A stretch of DNA of 64,000 nucleotides from Ferruginibacter sp. (GTDB taxonomy: Bacteria > Bacteroidota > Bacteroidia > Chitinophagales > Chitinophagaceae). Each line of letters opens with the position of its first letter. Position 1 is the first letter of the stretch. Positions 6,169-15,483 of the stretch are shown here, piece after piece. Below the pieces are notes generated by a model. It ran no database searches, was not told the DNA's origin, and saw only the letters and a program-made list of their open reading frames with translations. The position numbers were made by a program, and so were the translations under genes. The DNA lies in assembly GCA_028288705.1 (NCBI GenBank), contig JAQBNH010000011.1, forward strand, positions 1 through 64,000. The letters are read 5' to 3'.

Positions 6169-8712
6169 ATGAGACTATTCATCTTTGCCTGCGTTTTATT
6201 GTTTTCGCAAGCGGTATCTGCACAAAAAATTTACGGGACCGTCTTTACTGACCGCGGGGATTTACTGCCTTTTTCTTCCATTACAGTAAAGGGGAGTTCC
6301 GTGGGGGCGAGTGCGAATGATAAGGCCCGCTTTTCCATTAGTCTCGCACCTGGGAAATATACCGTGATCTGCCAGCACGTAGGCTACACGGCGGTAGAGA
6401 AATCCGTTACGGTGAGCGGCGATGCGGAGATAACTTTCATCCTGGCCGAACAAAAGCTGACGATGAAGGACGTCGTGATCAAGACGGGTGGGGAAGACCC
6501 GGCCTACGCGATCATCCGCCAGGCCATCAAGAAACGCAGCTTTTATCAAAAGCAGGTCAATGCTTTTAGCTGTGACCTCTACTCCAAAGACATGGTGAAG
6601 CTGCGTAACCTGCCGAAGCGCATCTTTGGTCAGAAGATCCCGGATGCAGACCGCAAGTCGATGGGCCTGGATTCTGCAGGGCAGGGCATTATCTATCTCT
6701 CCGAATCGATCTCAAAAATATACACGCAGCAACCGGACAAGATCAAACTGGAAGTACTGAGCAGCCGCGTGAGTGGCAGTGGCGGCTTTGGGTTTACCTT
6801 TCCGTCCTTCATCAGCCTGTACACCAATAACGTGATGGTGTTTACTTCGCAGATCAATCCCCGTGGCTTCGTCTCGCCGATCGCAGATGGCGCGCTGGGT
6901 TTTTATAAATACAAATTCCTCGGCTCCTTTTGGGAAGACGGGAAAGAGATCAACAGCATCCGCGTGACGCCACGCCGCAGCTACGAACCCCTGTTCTCCG
7001 GCATCATCAACATCTCGGAAAACGACTGGCGCATTCATAGTTTTAATTTACTCCTGACGAAATCTTCGCAACTGGAGATCATCGACTCCCTGGCGATCTC
7101 GCAGATACACGTTCCCGTTACTACCGATACCTGGCGCGTGAAAAACCAGTTACTGCATTTTAATTTTAAACAATTCGGCATCGATGCGATCGGGAATTTC
7201 CTGACGGTCTATTCCAATTATAACGTGGCACCTGCTTTTGGGAAAAAGTTCTTCGATAACATCGTCATCAAATACGATACGGGCGTCAACAAAAAATCCG
7301 CGGCCTACTGGGACAGTACGCGTCCTGTGCCTTTGGAGAAAGAAGAACAAAAAGATTACCAGGTGAAGGACAGCATCTTTCATTATAACAAAGATTCGGT
7401 CTGGAGTAAAACCACCGTTGACTCGCTCAACAAACGACAGGGGAAATTGAAAATCACGTCCCTGTTTATGAATGGCATCCGCCGCACGCATTACAGCAAA
7501 ACTAACCAGTTTTCCTGGGGCATTGATCCGTTACTGACGAACCTGGAATACAACCCGGCAGAAGGTGTTGTCGCCAACCTCAATGGCTATTATACAAGGT
7601 ATTCACGCAAGTTAAAATCGACGGTAAGGTTTGAGCCCAATATTCGTTACGGCTTTAATAATACCCACCTGAATCCCTGGGCCAGCCTGGTCTTCCGCAC
7701 GCGTGACTTTGGAACAGATAAAAAATTAAAACGCCTGAGCTGGGCCTTCAGTGGCGGTAAGCGCGTGAGTGAATTTAATAAGGAGAGTACGTTAACGCCG
7801 CTCATCAATAGTATTTCGGTGCTGTTCTATGGCAAGAATTATATAAAAACTTACGAGAATTATTTCGGCAATATCAATTTTACGAAGCGCTATGAAAACG
7901 GCGTACGCTTTTATGTGAATGCATTATATGAAGACCGCATTCCGCTGAACAACACAACGCTCTACACATTTAGTAAAAAAGACAGCAGCAACATTACGCC
8001 GAACTTCCCGGTAGAAAAGATCGCGACGCAGTTTACGCGCCAGCAGGCGCTGATCCTTTCCGGGGCAATCAGTTTTAAACCGGGTCAGCGTTATATCCAG
8101 TTCCCCAATAACAAAGTGCCGATCGGCTCGAAGTATCCGACGTTCACGCTGCATTACTGGAAAGGAATTGCTGCATTGGGCAGCGATGTCGACTTTGACA
8201 AATGGCGTTTTTCGGTGAATGATGATAAGAATTTAAAACTCGCGGGCACCTTTAAATACCGGGTCGGTGTAGGTGGCTTCCTCAACGACAAAAAAGTACC
8301 GATCCAGGATTACCAGCATTTTAATGGCAACCAGACGCTTGGGGCGAATGAATATTTAAACAGTTTCCAACTCGCGAAATATTATGCGAATAGTACGACG
8401 GCGGGCTTCTATTCCTTTGGACATGTCGAGCACCATTTCAACGGCCTCTTAACAAACAAGATCCCTTTATTCAAACGCCTGAACTGGAACCTGGTGGCAG
8501 GCAGCAATGCCTTCTTCGTGAATTCGAAGAGCAATTACGTGGAAGTCTTTGCCGGGCTGGAGAATATTCTAAAGATCTTCCGGGTTGATTTTGTCGCGGC
8601 CTACGAGAACGGGCGTAAAGGCTTAACGGGCATCCGCATCGGCACCGGTGGTATCCTTGGCGGCAGCATCCAGCGGGAGAAACGCCGCGCGAATATCGAA
8701 ATGCCTTTTTAG
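6169..8712 (+). CDS. DUF5686 / carboxypeptidase-regulatory-like outer-membrane protein
   Basis: This is an 847-residue exported protein. A signal peptide is cut after VSAQ (about residue 19). Residues 20-105 form a CarboxypepD_reg-like beta domain ([27 protein letters not shown]). The rest matches the DUF5686 family of Bacteroidota: a helical [12 protein letters not shown] segment, then a long beta-barrel-like region ending in an amphipathic strand. Such proteins are thought to sit in the outer membrane; substrate and role are unknown. ATG at 6169 is chosen because the signal peptide begins there. It appears to be a single gene; trhO follows 100 nt later with its own promoter element. Confidence 0.82.
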   Translation: MRLFIFACVLLFSQAVSAQKIYGTVFTDRGDLLPFSSITVKGSSVGASANDKARFSISLAPGKYTVICQHVGYTAVEKSVTVSGDAEITFILAEQKLTMKDVVIKTGGEDPAYAIIRQAIKKRSFYQKQVNAFSCDLYSKDMVKLRNLPKRIFGQKIPDADRKSMGLDSAGQGIIYLSESISKIYTQQPDKIKLEVLSSRVSGSGGFGFTFPSFISLYTNNVMVFTSQINPRGFVSPIADGALGFYKYKFLGSFWEDGKEINSIRVTPRRSYEPLFSGIINISENDWRIHSFNLLLTKSSQLEIIDSLAISQIHVPVTTDTWRVKNQLLHFNFKQFGIDAIGNFLTVYSNYNVAPAFGKKFFDNIVIKYDTGVNKKSAAYWDSTRPVPLEKEEQKDYQVKDSIFHYNKDSVWSKTTVDSLNKRQGKLKITSLFMNGIRRTHYSKTNQFSWGIDPLLTNLEYNPAEGVVANLNGYYTRYSRKLKSTVRFEPNIRYGFNNTHLNPWASLVFRTRDFGTDKKLKRLSWAFSGGKRVSEFNKESTLTPLINSISVLFYGKNYIKTYENYFGNINFTKRYENGVRFYVNALYEDRIPLNNTTLYTFSKKDSSNITPNFPVEKIATQFTRQQALILSGAISFKPGQRYIQFPNNKVPIGSKYPTFTLHYWKGIAALGSDVDFDKWRFSVNDDKNLKLAGTFKYRVGVGGFLNDKKVPIQDYQHFNGNQTLGANEYLNSFQLAKYYANSTTAGFYSFGHVEHHFNGLLTNKIPLFKRLNWNLVAGSNAFFVNSKSNYVEVFAGLENILKIFRVDFVAAYENGRKGLTGIRIGTGGILGGSIQREKRRANIEMPF

Positions 8713-8722
8713 AAAGATGGGT

Positions 8723-8730
8723 TATCTTTG
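8723..8730 (+). promoter_or_regulatory. Bacteroidota -7 promoter element for trhO
   Basis: TATCTTTG matches the Bacteroidota -7 consensus TAnnTTTG exactly and lies 83 nt before the trhO ATG. I see no clear -33 TTTG at the usual spacing. Confidence 0.4.
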
Positions 8731-8812
8731 TAAAAATTTGGTCGCCTGCAAGCATCCAATCTGGACCGTATATCGCGGTTCAAGGTTTCCCGGAAGGGAT
8801 CAAATACGACAA

Positions 8813-9868
8813 ATGACCTTATACAATCGCACTTCCCAGGCGGAGCTGAAAAAACGGCTCTATGAAGAGACTGAATACCGCATCACGGTATCTTTTTACA
8901 AATATTTCCCGATTGACGAGCCGCAGCAGTTGCGCGACGACCTCTACAAAGGCCTGGATGCCCTGCGTGTGTTCGGCCGAATCTATATTGCCCATGAGGG
9001 TATCAATGCACAGGTAAGTATCCCGGAGACAAACTTCGACGCCTTCCGTGACTTCCTCTATAGCCATCCCGAGCTGGACCAACTGCGTTTAAACATTGCC
9101 GTTGATAACGACGGGAAATCCTTCTGGGTATTGAAGATCAAAGTGAAGACGAAGATTGTTGCGGATGGGATCAACGACCCCGGGTTCGACATGGCGAATA
9201 AAGGGCATTATGTAAATGCGGAGCAGTTCAACGAGCTCACGCAATCGCCCGATACGATCGTGGTGGATATGCGCAATCATTACGAATACGAGGTAGGGCA
9301 TTTTGAGAATGCGATCGAAATACCGAGTGATACCTTCCGGGCGCAACTGCCGATGGCAGCAGAGATGCTGAACGATAAAAAAGAGCAGAACATTATCATG
9401 TATTGCACCGGCGGCATCCGTTGTGAGAAAGCCAGTGCGTATATGCTGCACCGTGGGTTTAAGAATGTCTATCACCTCGAAGGCGGAATCATCAACTACG
9501 CCAACACGGTAAAGCAACAAGAACTGCCGAATAAATTTCACGGCAAGAATTTCGTCTTTGATGACAGGCTGGGGGAGCGCGTAACCGACGAGATCATCGC
9601 CAAATGCCACCAGTGCGGCCAACCCGCGGATACACACACCAACTGCGCGAACGAGGGCTGCCATCTGCTCTTCATCCAGTGTGATGCCTGTAAAGCAAAA
9701 TATGAAAACTGCTGCAGCATCGCCTGCCAGGAGATCATTCATTTGCCTGAAGAGGAACAAAAAGAATTGCGTAAAGGGATTGATAAAGGCGGGATGGTGT
9801 TTAATAAGTCGAAGCAGCGGCTAAGGCCGGAGATTCCCGGGAGGAGCGGGCCGGAGGCGATTGATTAA
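8813..9868 (+). CDS. trhO: tRNA uridine(34) hydroxylase TrhO (rhodanese-like, YceA)
   Basis: This 351-residue protein is of the TrhO/YceA family, which converts U34 of certain tRNAs to 5-hydroxyuridine. The N-terminal acylphosphatase-like domain ([22 protein letters not shown]) is followed by a rhodanese domain with the active-site loop [12 protein letters not shown]-terminal cysteine-rich tail (CHQCG, CANEGC, CDACK, CCSIAC) probably binds zinc. The frame is open further upstream, but that extension runs through the promoter element and the end of the previous gene, so MTLYNRT at 8813 is the start. A REP-like cluster begins about 30 nt after the stop. Confidence 0.92.
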   Translation: MTLYNRTSQAELKKRLYEETEYRITVSFYKYFPIDEPQQLRDDLYKGLDALRVFGRIYIAHEGINAQVSIPETNFDAFRDFLYSHPELDQLRLNIAVDNDGKSFWVLKIKVKTKIVADGINDPGFDMANKGHYVNAEQFNELTQSPDTIVVDMRNHYEYEVGHFENAIEIPSDTFRAQLPMAAEMLNDKKEQNIIMYCTGGIRCEKASAYMLHRGFKNVYHLEGGIINYANTVKQQELPNKFHGKNFVFDDRLGERVTDEIIAKCHQCGQPADTHTNCANEGCHLLFIQCDACKAKYENCCSIACQEIIHLPEEEQKELRKGIDKGGMVFNKSKQRLRPEIPGRSGPEAID

Positions 9869-9899
9869 CTTGAACTGTAGCCGCCCCCGATGGTTCGGG

Positions 9900-10030
9900 G
9901 GCCTTCCGACCAACGGCGAGGACGGAATGTAGCTGCCGCCGTCTGGTCTCCCGACCTACGGCGAGGAAGGAATGTAGCTGCCGCCGTCTGGTCTCCTGAC
10001 CTACGCCGTGGACGGAATGTCGCCGCCGCT
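9900..10030 (-). repeat. REP-like hairpin cluster 1 (3 copies, minus orientation)
   Basis: Three tandem copies of about 43 bp, the first degenerate, each contain GTCTGGTCTCCCGACC or its CTGACC variant followed by ACGGCGAGGA.GGAATGTAG. This is the reverse complement of the core found at 10.6-11.1 and 16.1-16.7 kb. The core folds as CCCGT-T-GGTC-GGGA-GACC-AG-ACGGG. The cluster directly follows trhO. Confidence 0.75.
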
Positions 10031-10633
10031 CTAATCAACAGCATCATTGCGGTTTTAAAACTTCGTTTACGTTACCACGCCGTTGTCTGACTCGCCGTTC
10101 TCTTGGTTACTTTTTATTTTCTTATTGTCATTATTGTTTTTTCCTTCCTTTTTTGCTTCTCCAAAAAAGGAACAAAAAAGGAGCCCCAAATCGATTACAC
10201 CCCGATTTGGGAGGGAGCCCTGATTAAGCTTTTGTGCTACTGTAACTTCAGCATTTGCAATTCGTGATGGCTTCCGAATTACACTGCCCTTTTTTACTAT
10301 GTGATATATATTTCCCGCCATCCGGGCATTCGGGATGAAAGCGTTAAGAAAATTGACTGGAATGGCGCGTCTAAGCTATGTAGTTAGCCAACTGTTTCGA
10401 GAAAGAAAACAAAAGAACAAATGCCTGGCTTTGCTGTTAGCTGTTAAGTCGAACATCAGCCGGGTGGCGAGCGTATGATTAGACTTGTTTTCTTTCCGCC
10501 ATTTCAATCAATTTTTAGCTTTCATTCCGCAGCCCTTGATTTTTGCTCCTTTTCATCAAGGAAAAGGAGAGTAGAGAAATCAAGAAATGAGTATCTGTTA
10601 TTTTAATTGTTTTCGGGATGAAAGGATGTATGA
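10031..10633. other. Region without a supportable gene between two REP clusters
   Basis: The open frames here (for example 10067-10321, minus) have low-complexity lysine/asparagine translations and no family resemblance. The sequence has T-rich and purine-rich runs (10130-10180; 10540-10580) that could be pieces of an older insertion. It separates a minus-oriented and a plus-oriented REP cluster, the same geometry as around the RAYT gene at 15.6 kb. I found no RAYT remnant in it. Confidence 0.4.
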
Positions 10634-11092
10634 AACCCGTAGGTCAGGAGACCAGACGGGGGCAGCGTCAGCTTTCTGTTTTCGTGCCTTAGTGGCGAAA
10701 ACTCTGTGCGCCTCCGGGATAAACTCCCGAAACTCTGTGGTAAAACTAACCCGTTGGTCAGGAGACCAGATGGGGGCATCCGTTCAGGACTGAAACGTTC
10801 ATGAAACCCGTTGGTCGGGAGACCAGACGGGGGCAGCGTTAGCTTTCTGTTTTCGTGACTTAGTGGCGAAAACTCTGTGCGACTCCGTGATCAACTTCTT
10901 CAACTCTGTGGTAAAAGTCTTCCTCCGTTCATGAACCCGTTGGTCGGGAGACCAGACGGGGGCAGCGTTAGCTTTCTGTTTTCGTGCCTAGTGGCGAAAA
11001 CTCTGTGCGACTCCGTGATCAACTCCAAAAACTCTGTGGTAAAAGTTGGCCTTCGTTCATGGAACCCGTAGGTCGGGAGACCAGACGGGGGC
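10634..11092 (+). repeat. REP-like hairpin cluster 2 (5 copies, plus orientation, compound units)
   Basis: Cores begin at about 10634, 10748, 10805, 10934 and 11063, each with GGTCGGGAGACC or GGTCAGGAGACC followed by AGAYGGGGGC. Three of the gaps share a second conserved module (TTTCTGTTTTCGTG, then GGCGAAAACTCTGTGCG, then AACTCTGTGGTAAAA), giving compound units of roughly 130 bp. The last unit abuts and partly supplies the 5' end of the open frame of the following kinase. Confidence 0.8.
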
Positions 11093-11260
11093 TGCAACTC
11101 TGTGGTAAAAAAAATTCTACTTAGTAATTTTCCCCGGAAAAATCCGTTATACCTACTTTACCGTAATTTTGATGATCCATTATCCCGCCGGAATAAGCTC
11201 ACCTCGCCGTTTCCGGAAGCTGAAAGATTTTCTTATTTACTGAAACTAAATTCGGCTGCT

Positions 11261-12640
11261 ATGTTGTTTTTATTGAAACCCCTCCAGGCGTTTCGCAAGA
11301 AAGTGATGCGCATTGGCGTACACAAAGGATTGGACGGAAATACCGTTCGCAAGCTTTTCATATTTAACCAACTTAACTTTTTAGGATTCGTCACCGGTAT
11401 CGTGTTGCCCGTGCTGGCATTATTAAATGATGGCTACCTGCCCCTGCTGGCCTGGATCGTGGCGATGTCACCCGCTTTTATCAGCCTGGCCGTGTTGATC
11501 TGCAATCATTACCGTCGCTACGAGACGTCGATGCTGATTTATTTCACGCTCTATCCATTGAGCACGGCTCTCGTGTATGCCGGAAATATTGATGTGGGCA
11601 TCGAATTGTTTTTCATTTTATACAGCGTATTATCTGTTTTCTTTTTACAGAATTTCAGGAATATCATTCTTGCATTCTGTTTGTCGGCTGTCTGCTATTT
11701 TTCCGTGTATATCTTCCATAAGAATTACGAATTCAAGATGGAGACGGTAAACTTTGGTTTCTACTTCTTCAACCATGTGCTGGCGTTGTTGTTCGTTTTT
11801 GTCGGACTCTTCCTGATCAAAAAAGAAAACACGGAATTCCAGCGCCGCATTTTGGGTAAGCATGCGAAGCTGAAAAAAACACATAGCCTCATCTCGCAGC
11901 AATCGTCGGAGATCCGCGAGAAGGCTGTCCTCCTGGAAAAGAAGACAGGTGAACTGACAGAACTGAATGCCTTAAAAGACAAATTATTCTCCATCATTTC
12001 CCATGATCTTAAAACCCCGATCTATAGCCTGCGTAATCTTTTCAGGAGTATGGAAAAATATGATCTGCCCGGAGAAGAGATCAAAGTGCTAGTACCGGAT
12101 ATTGTGAAAGACCTGAACTACACAACCGCCCTGATGGAAAACTTATTGCACTGGACCAAAAGCCAGATGCAGGGCGCGAGTATCAATCTGCAATTGATAG
12201 AAGTAACGGAATTAATTGACGATGTGCGTAAGTTGTTGCGCCTGCAGGCAGAAGCAAAGAAAGTTTACCTGAGCAGTAAGATTGATTCTGCCGTGTATAT
12301 TTATGCCGATCCGGATATGATGAACCTGGTGTTACGAAACCTGGTATCGAATGCGATCAAATTTACCCCTGAAGATGGTGAGATCTGTATCGGCGCTTTA
12401 CAGAATAATGATAATGTCCAGTTGTTCGTACAGGACAGCGGCACGGGGATGAGTGATGAACATGTGCAGAAACTCTTTGGCGACGACTTCTTCACAACGA
12501 AAGGCACGGCGAATGAATCGGGCACCGGTATCGGACTGATCTTATGCCGCGAGTTTGTAAAGAAACATGGCGGTGATATCCGCGTGGAAACCGCGATTGG
12601 AAAGGGGAGTACGTTTACCTGCTTATTACCGATTCCATAG
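11261..12640 (+). CDS. Sensor histidine kinase with multi-helix membrane domain
   Basis: This is a 459-residue transmembrane histidine kinase. About six hydrophobic helices occupy the first 200 residues, followed by a coiled coil (AVLLEKKTGELTELNALKDK). The HisKA box is FSIISHDLKTP (phosphorylated His), and the HATPase_c domain has the N box LRNLVSNAIKF, G1 QDSGTGMSD and G2 GTGIGLILCREF. No response regulator is adjacent, so its partner is unknown. The frame is open back to a GTG at 11102, but those codons derive from the REP-cluster tail (CTCTGTGGTAAAA), so ATG 11261 (MLFLLKPLQ) is preferred. A bidirectional terminator follows. Confidence 0.82.
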   Translation: MLFLLKPLQAFRKKVMRIGVHKGLDGNTVRKLFIFNQLNFLGFVTGIVLPVLALLNDGYLPLLAWIVAMSPAFISLAVLICNHYRRYETSMLIYFTLYPLSTALVYAGNIDVGIELFFILYSVLSVFFLQNFRNIILAFCLSAVCYFSVYIFHKNYEFKMETVNFGFYFFNHVLALLFVFVGLFLIKKENTEFQRRILGKHAKLKKTHSLISQQSSEIREKAVLLEKKTGELTELNALKDKLFSIISHDLKTPIYSLRNLFRSMEKYDLPGEEIKVLVPDIVKDLNYTTALMENLLHWTKSQMQGASINLQLIEVTELIDDVRKLLRLQAEAKKVYLSSKIDSAVYIYADPDMMNLVLRNLVSNAIKFTPEDGEICIGALQNNDNVQLFVQDSGTGMSDEHVQKLFGDDFFTTKGTANESGTGIGLILCREFVKKHGGDIRVETAIGKGSTFTCLLPIP

Positions 12641-12644
12641 GGGC

Positions 12645-12680
12645 AAAAAAAAGCACCCTTAAAAAGGATGCGTTTTTTCT
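12645..12680. terminator. Bidirectional terminator between convergent genes
   Basis: GCACCCTT-aaaa-AAGGATGC pairs with one mismatch and is flanked by A-runs on the left and T-runs on the right, so it can work for the plus-strand kinase and for the minus-strand small gene whose stop is at 12694. Confidence 0.7.
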
Positions 12681-12693
12681 CAGGGATAAAAAC

Positions 12694-12978
12694 TTAAAGG
12701 AATACGCCGAGTTCTCCATCAGGAATAATAAATTGAGCCGGTTGCTTTCGCGACCTGTTTTCGGCATGGCTCATGGTAAACAGAAGTTCGTCCGAAAGTT
12801 TATTGATCGCACTCGTGAAAATATTGGGTGTTGCTTCAGGCAATCCTTCCTGGTTGTCGTCTTCAGTGGCAGTAGCTGCCAGCTGTGATTTTTTGCTGAA
12901 ACTGATAACCAATATTCCGACCAGCGAGGCAATTAATAATCCCGCGATAAGCGTTTCCATTTTTCCCTTTTTATTCAT
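12694..12978 (-). CDS. Small single-pass membrane protein, unknown function
   Basis: This protein has 94 residues. After a short basic start (MNKKGK) there is one hydrophobic helix (about 8-27, LIAGLLIASLVGILVISF) and a hydrophilic tail rich in E, D, N and Q with a second predicted helix (FTSAINKLSDELLFTMSHA). I do not recognise a family. It starts 15 nt downstream of the Lmo0937-like gene on the same strand and is probably cotranscribed with it; such membrane miniproteins are often stress-induced, though no evidence for that is visible here. Confidence 0.5.
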   Translation of the reverse strand: MNKKGKMETLIAGLLIASLVGILVISFSKKSQLAATATEDDNQEGLPEATPNIFTSAINKLSDELLFTMSHAENRSRKQPAQFIIPDGELGVFL

Positions 12979-12993
12979 TGTTGATTATTGCGT

Positions 12994-13149
12994 TTATACG
13001 GGCCTGTTACCTGAGATCAAACGTAGGATCACTGCGATCACTGCGATTACAAGTAAGATGTGGATCAAACCACCGGCATGAAAACCTAAAAATCCGATTG
13101 CCCATGCGATGACTAAAATCACGGCGATGGTGTACAGTAAACTTGACAT
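12994..13149 (-). CDS. Lmo0937-family small membrane protein
   Basis: This is a 51-residue protein starting MSSLLYTIAVILVIAWAIGF, continuing FHAGGLIHILLVIAVIAVIL and ending GNRPV. It has two tight hydrophobic helices separated by the FHAGG..H turn, which is characteristic of the short Lmo0937 family of membrane proteins found in many bacteria, function unknown. The ATG at 13149 follows an AT-rich leader. It is the first gene of a two-gene unit with the 94-residue protein. Confidence 0.8.
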   Translation of the reverse strand: MSSLLYTIAVILVIAWAIGFLGFHAGGLIHILLVIAVIAVILRLISGNRPV

Positions 13150-13517
13150 GTTGATAAATTTAAAAAGTTAGAAAAGAATGTTTTTTATTTTGCAGCATTT
13201 CGTTGCTGTTGAATTTAATTTTTCAAAACATGTGCCAAGAAAATGTTAAGAGGATTCTTCTCCGATTAATTTGCCCACCCTGTGGAAACTGAGTAGGATA
13301 TTCTACGACGGCGGCGGGATTAGCCCGTTAGGCCGCTAATTACGAAGCAGTTGGCGACCGGCAACAACAGCTTTTGAGATCGTACAACTGCCTGCCACCG
13401 GTAGGGGCAGCAGGAACGGAATGCCCGCAATTGCGTATTTTTTAATTTTTCATCGGGTAGTATTTTAGGAAGGCCTTCTACGAGGCATCCACTTTATTCA
13501 GCAATAAAACATTCCGT
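13150..13517. other. Divergent intergenic region
   Basis: No gene is supported. It separates the minus-strand Lmo0937-type unit from a plus-strand secreted-protein gene and should hold both promoters. TCTAACTTTTTAAATTT just upstream of 13149 on the minus strand is a weak -7-like element. The middle part is GC-rich with no repeat family I recognise. Confidence 0.4.
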
Positions 13518-14045
13518 ATGAAAAAGGTACTTTTCCTGTTATCGGTTTCGGTAGCTTACAACAGCATCCTGCAGGCACAAAACACCGGTATCGGTACACA
13601 GGCGCCGTATGCAAAACTTACCGTGCTCGGCAATTCTGTGTCAGCAGCCGATAAGTCGATGGCGATTCTTAATTCCAACAACGACTCCCTGCTTACCGTG
13701 GCGAACAATGGCAACGTTGGTATCGGCACCAGCAATGCCACGGAGAAACTGCAGATCAACAACGGCTTTTTAAAAGTAGGCGGTGCTGTGAATAATAAAA
13801 CAGCCTTCACAGTCACGGCTACGCCCTCCAACTCTTCGGGCGCCTACCTGAACTTATCTTATGTGAATCAAAGTCAGAAGGACATGATCTTTATCACGCA
13901 CAATTATAATCCGCCTGCGTCGCCGCTGGCTTATTGTAATGTGCCGACAGGCATCTGGTGGAATGGTAGCATCTGGATCATTTATACCGAGAACCTTTCT
14001 CCGATTGCGAATATGTCTTTTAACGTGCTGGTGATAAAACAATGA
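13518..14045 (+). CDS. Secreted protein with DUF7452-like C-terminal domain
   Basis: This is a 175-residue exported protein. A signal peptide is cut after LQAQ (about 21). Residues 22-85 hold two copies of an N(V/T)GIGT motif (TGIGTQAP; NVGIGTSN), the short beta repeat common in Bacteroidota tail-fibre-like surface proteins. The C-terminus (MIFITHNYNPP, GIWWNGSIWIIYTEN, SFNVLVIKQ) resembles the DUF7452 domain. Its substrate or role is unknown. It is apparently monocistronic, convergent with the next minus-strand gene. Confidence 0.6.
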   Translation: MKKVLFLLSVSVAYNSILQAQNTGIGTQAPYAKLTVLGNSVSAADKSMAILNSNNDSLLTVANNGNVGIGTSNATEKLQINNGFLKVGGAVNNKTAFTVTATPSNSSGAYLNLSYVNQSQKDMIFITHNYNPPASPLAYCNVPTGIWWNGSIWIIYTENLSPIANMSFNVLVIKQ

Positions 14046-14128
14046 TGATCCCGCGCGGGAAAGCGATGGGGTAATTCACGGGCCTGCCATTTTGAGAAGA
14101 TCATCACCTGTGCATGAATGGTCAGCGT

Positions 14129-14602
14129 TTAAAAAGCAATTTTATCGCGCTTGCAGAACTGGTGCGGGCTTTTGTCGGAAATCACACAGCCGCCCAGCTT
14201 CAGCTTTCCCGCTTCGGACAGTTTGATGGCTTCCTTCCCGGGTTTGCCATAGATGATGCCGATGACCATATCCGACTTCAGGCAAATGGGGCAGACGACC
14301 GTTTGTGGAACGCTGTCGCGATTTAACCGGTCGGGAAATTTTTTGCTAATTGTATCCTGTTGAACCGGTCTTTTTTCCTCAATTAACCCCCCATGTAGTA
14401 TCGGGAAAATGCCCGTGCGTTCCGGACGATTTGCTGGAAGGTTCCTGGCTGTTACTCCAGGCAGAATCGCTGGCGCCGGTTCTGCTTTCTGGTCCCTTAT
14501 AATTGTATCTGTATATAGTTGGTTATTTGCGACGGGAGTTGCTGGTGGGATATAGGAGATCAAGGCTACAGTGAGCAGTGTGCAGTAAAAGAATGTTTGC
14601 AT
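14129..14602 (-). CDS. Exported protein with C-terminal CPxC zinc-ribbon-like domain
   Basis: This protein has 157 residues. The frame continues upstream to 14833, but MQTFFYCTLLTVALISYIPP at 14602 opens a clear signal peptide, so this start is preferred. After a proline-rich linker, the last 55 residues form a compact domain: C-P-I-C-L-K-S-D, IGIIYGKPG, KLSEAGKLKLGGC, then SPHQFC. This looks like a small Cys-containing domain known from hypothetical proteins that carry the phrase GGCVIS. The first CPxC pair plus the two later cysteines could bind one metal ion. Function is unknown; an exported location for a zinc ribbon is odd. Confidence 0.5.
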   Translation of the reverse strand: MQTFFYCTLLTVALISYIPPATPVANNQLYTDTIIRDQKAEPAPAILPGVTARNLPANRPERTGIFPILHGGLIEEKRPVQQDTISKKFPDRLNRDSVPQTVVCPICLKSDMVIGIIYGKPGKEAIKLSEAGKLKLGGCVISDKSPHQFCKRDKIAF

Positions 14603-14800
14603 AAGTTTTTCTTTTTTGATGCCGTTCTTTGCCGGATTACATAACCAACAGGGAAAAGAAAATCCTGGACTGACATTAAAAAGCGCTATTGGCCAGATGC
14701 CTTGTCTATAGATACATAACAGGTCTGAATAATTTATTGCAGCAACTTGAAAAGTCCGGTGACGTTTTGTAATTTGATCTTCTTCTTTTAAACAAACCTT

Positions 14801-15232
14801 ATGGCAACACTTACATTCAGTACGATCATCCACGCGACACCGGAAAAGGTATGGGAGAAATTATGGGAAGATAAAAACTACCGGCAGTGGACGGCAGTGT
14901 TTTCGCCCGGCTCTCATGCGAAGTCGGATTGGGAAGAAGGCAGCAGGATCGAATTTCGTGGAGAAAAGGAAGGCGGTATGTATGCTGTTATCGAACAAAA
15001 AGTACCGAACGAATCAATGGTCTTTAAACACCTCGGTGAAATAAAAGACGGGAAGGATGTGGCAACGGATTGGGGAGAAGCGTACGAAAGTTACCAGCTG
15101 ATTAAAACAGACAATGACACATTACTTAATGTGACGCTGACGATGGATGTGCCGCCCGAGATCGCCGATTATTTTAAAGAGACTTTTCCCAAAGCGTTGG
15201 AGATATTGAAGGGGATGGCAGAGGAGGGATGA
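14801..15232 (+). CDS. SRPBCC-domain (AHSA1/START-like) protein
   Basis: This is a 143-residue cytoplasmic protein. The opening FSTIIHATPEKVWEKLWEDKNYRQW is the classic start of the SRPBCC fold, a helix-grip domain that binds hydrophobic ligands. Later blocks (EGSRIEFRGEKEGGMYAVIEQ, the terminal helix YFKETFPKALEILKG) complete it. The ligand is not predictable. ATG at 14801 fits the family start. A REP-like cluster begins only a few bases after the stop codon, so its hairpins will lie in the mRNA tail. Confidence 0.82.
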   Translation: MATLTFSTIIHATPEKVWEKLWEDKNYRQWTAVFSPGSHAKSDWEEGSRIEFRGEKEGGMYAVIEQKVPNESMVFKHLGEIKDGKDVATDWGEAYESYQLIKTDNDTLLNVTLTMDVPPEIADYFKETFPKALEILKGMAEEG

Positions 15233-15235
15233 TGT

Positions 15236-15480
15236 TGCCCCCCCGTCCTGCCATAACGGCGACACGAAAAGTTGAAGCCGCCGTCTGGTCTCCTGACCAA
15301 CGGCGAGAACGAAATGATGATGCCGTCGTCTGGTCTCCCGACCAATGGCGACACGAAAGGTTGAAGCCGCCGTCTGGTCTCCTGACCAACGGCGAGAACG
15401 AAATGATGATGCTGCCCACTGGTCTCCTGACCAACGGCGAGAACGGATGATGATGCCCCGTCTGGTCTCCTGACCAACGG
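15236..15480 (-). repeat. REP-like hairpin cluster 3 (about 6 copies, minus orientation)
   Basis: Six copies of about 43-46 bp carry GTCTGGTCTCCTGACC followed by AACGGCGAGAACG or ATGGCGACACG. The first copy is degenerate. Spacers alternate between AAATGATGATGC and AAAGGTTGAAGCC types. Orientation is inverted relative to cluster 4 on the other side of the RAYT gene. Confidence 0.8.
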
Positions 15481-15483
15481 CAA

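Noticed and set aside
8648-8812. N-terminal extension of TrhO
   Set aside because: It crosses the previous gene's end and the promoter element; the family begins at MTLYNRT.
6262-9760. Long antisense open frames within DUF5686 and trhO
   Set aside because: Shadows of GC-rich coding sequence; no motif or start support.
10067-10321. 84-codon minus-strand open frame
   Set aside because: Lysine/asparagine-rich translation from T-rich DNA between REP clusters; no start context or homology signature.
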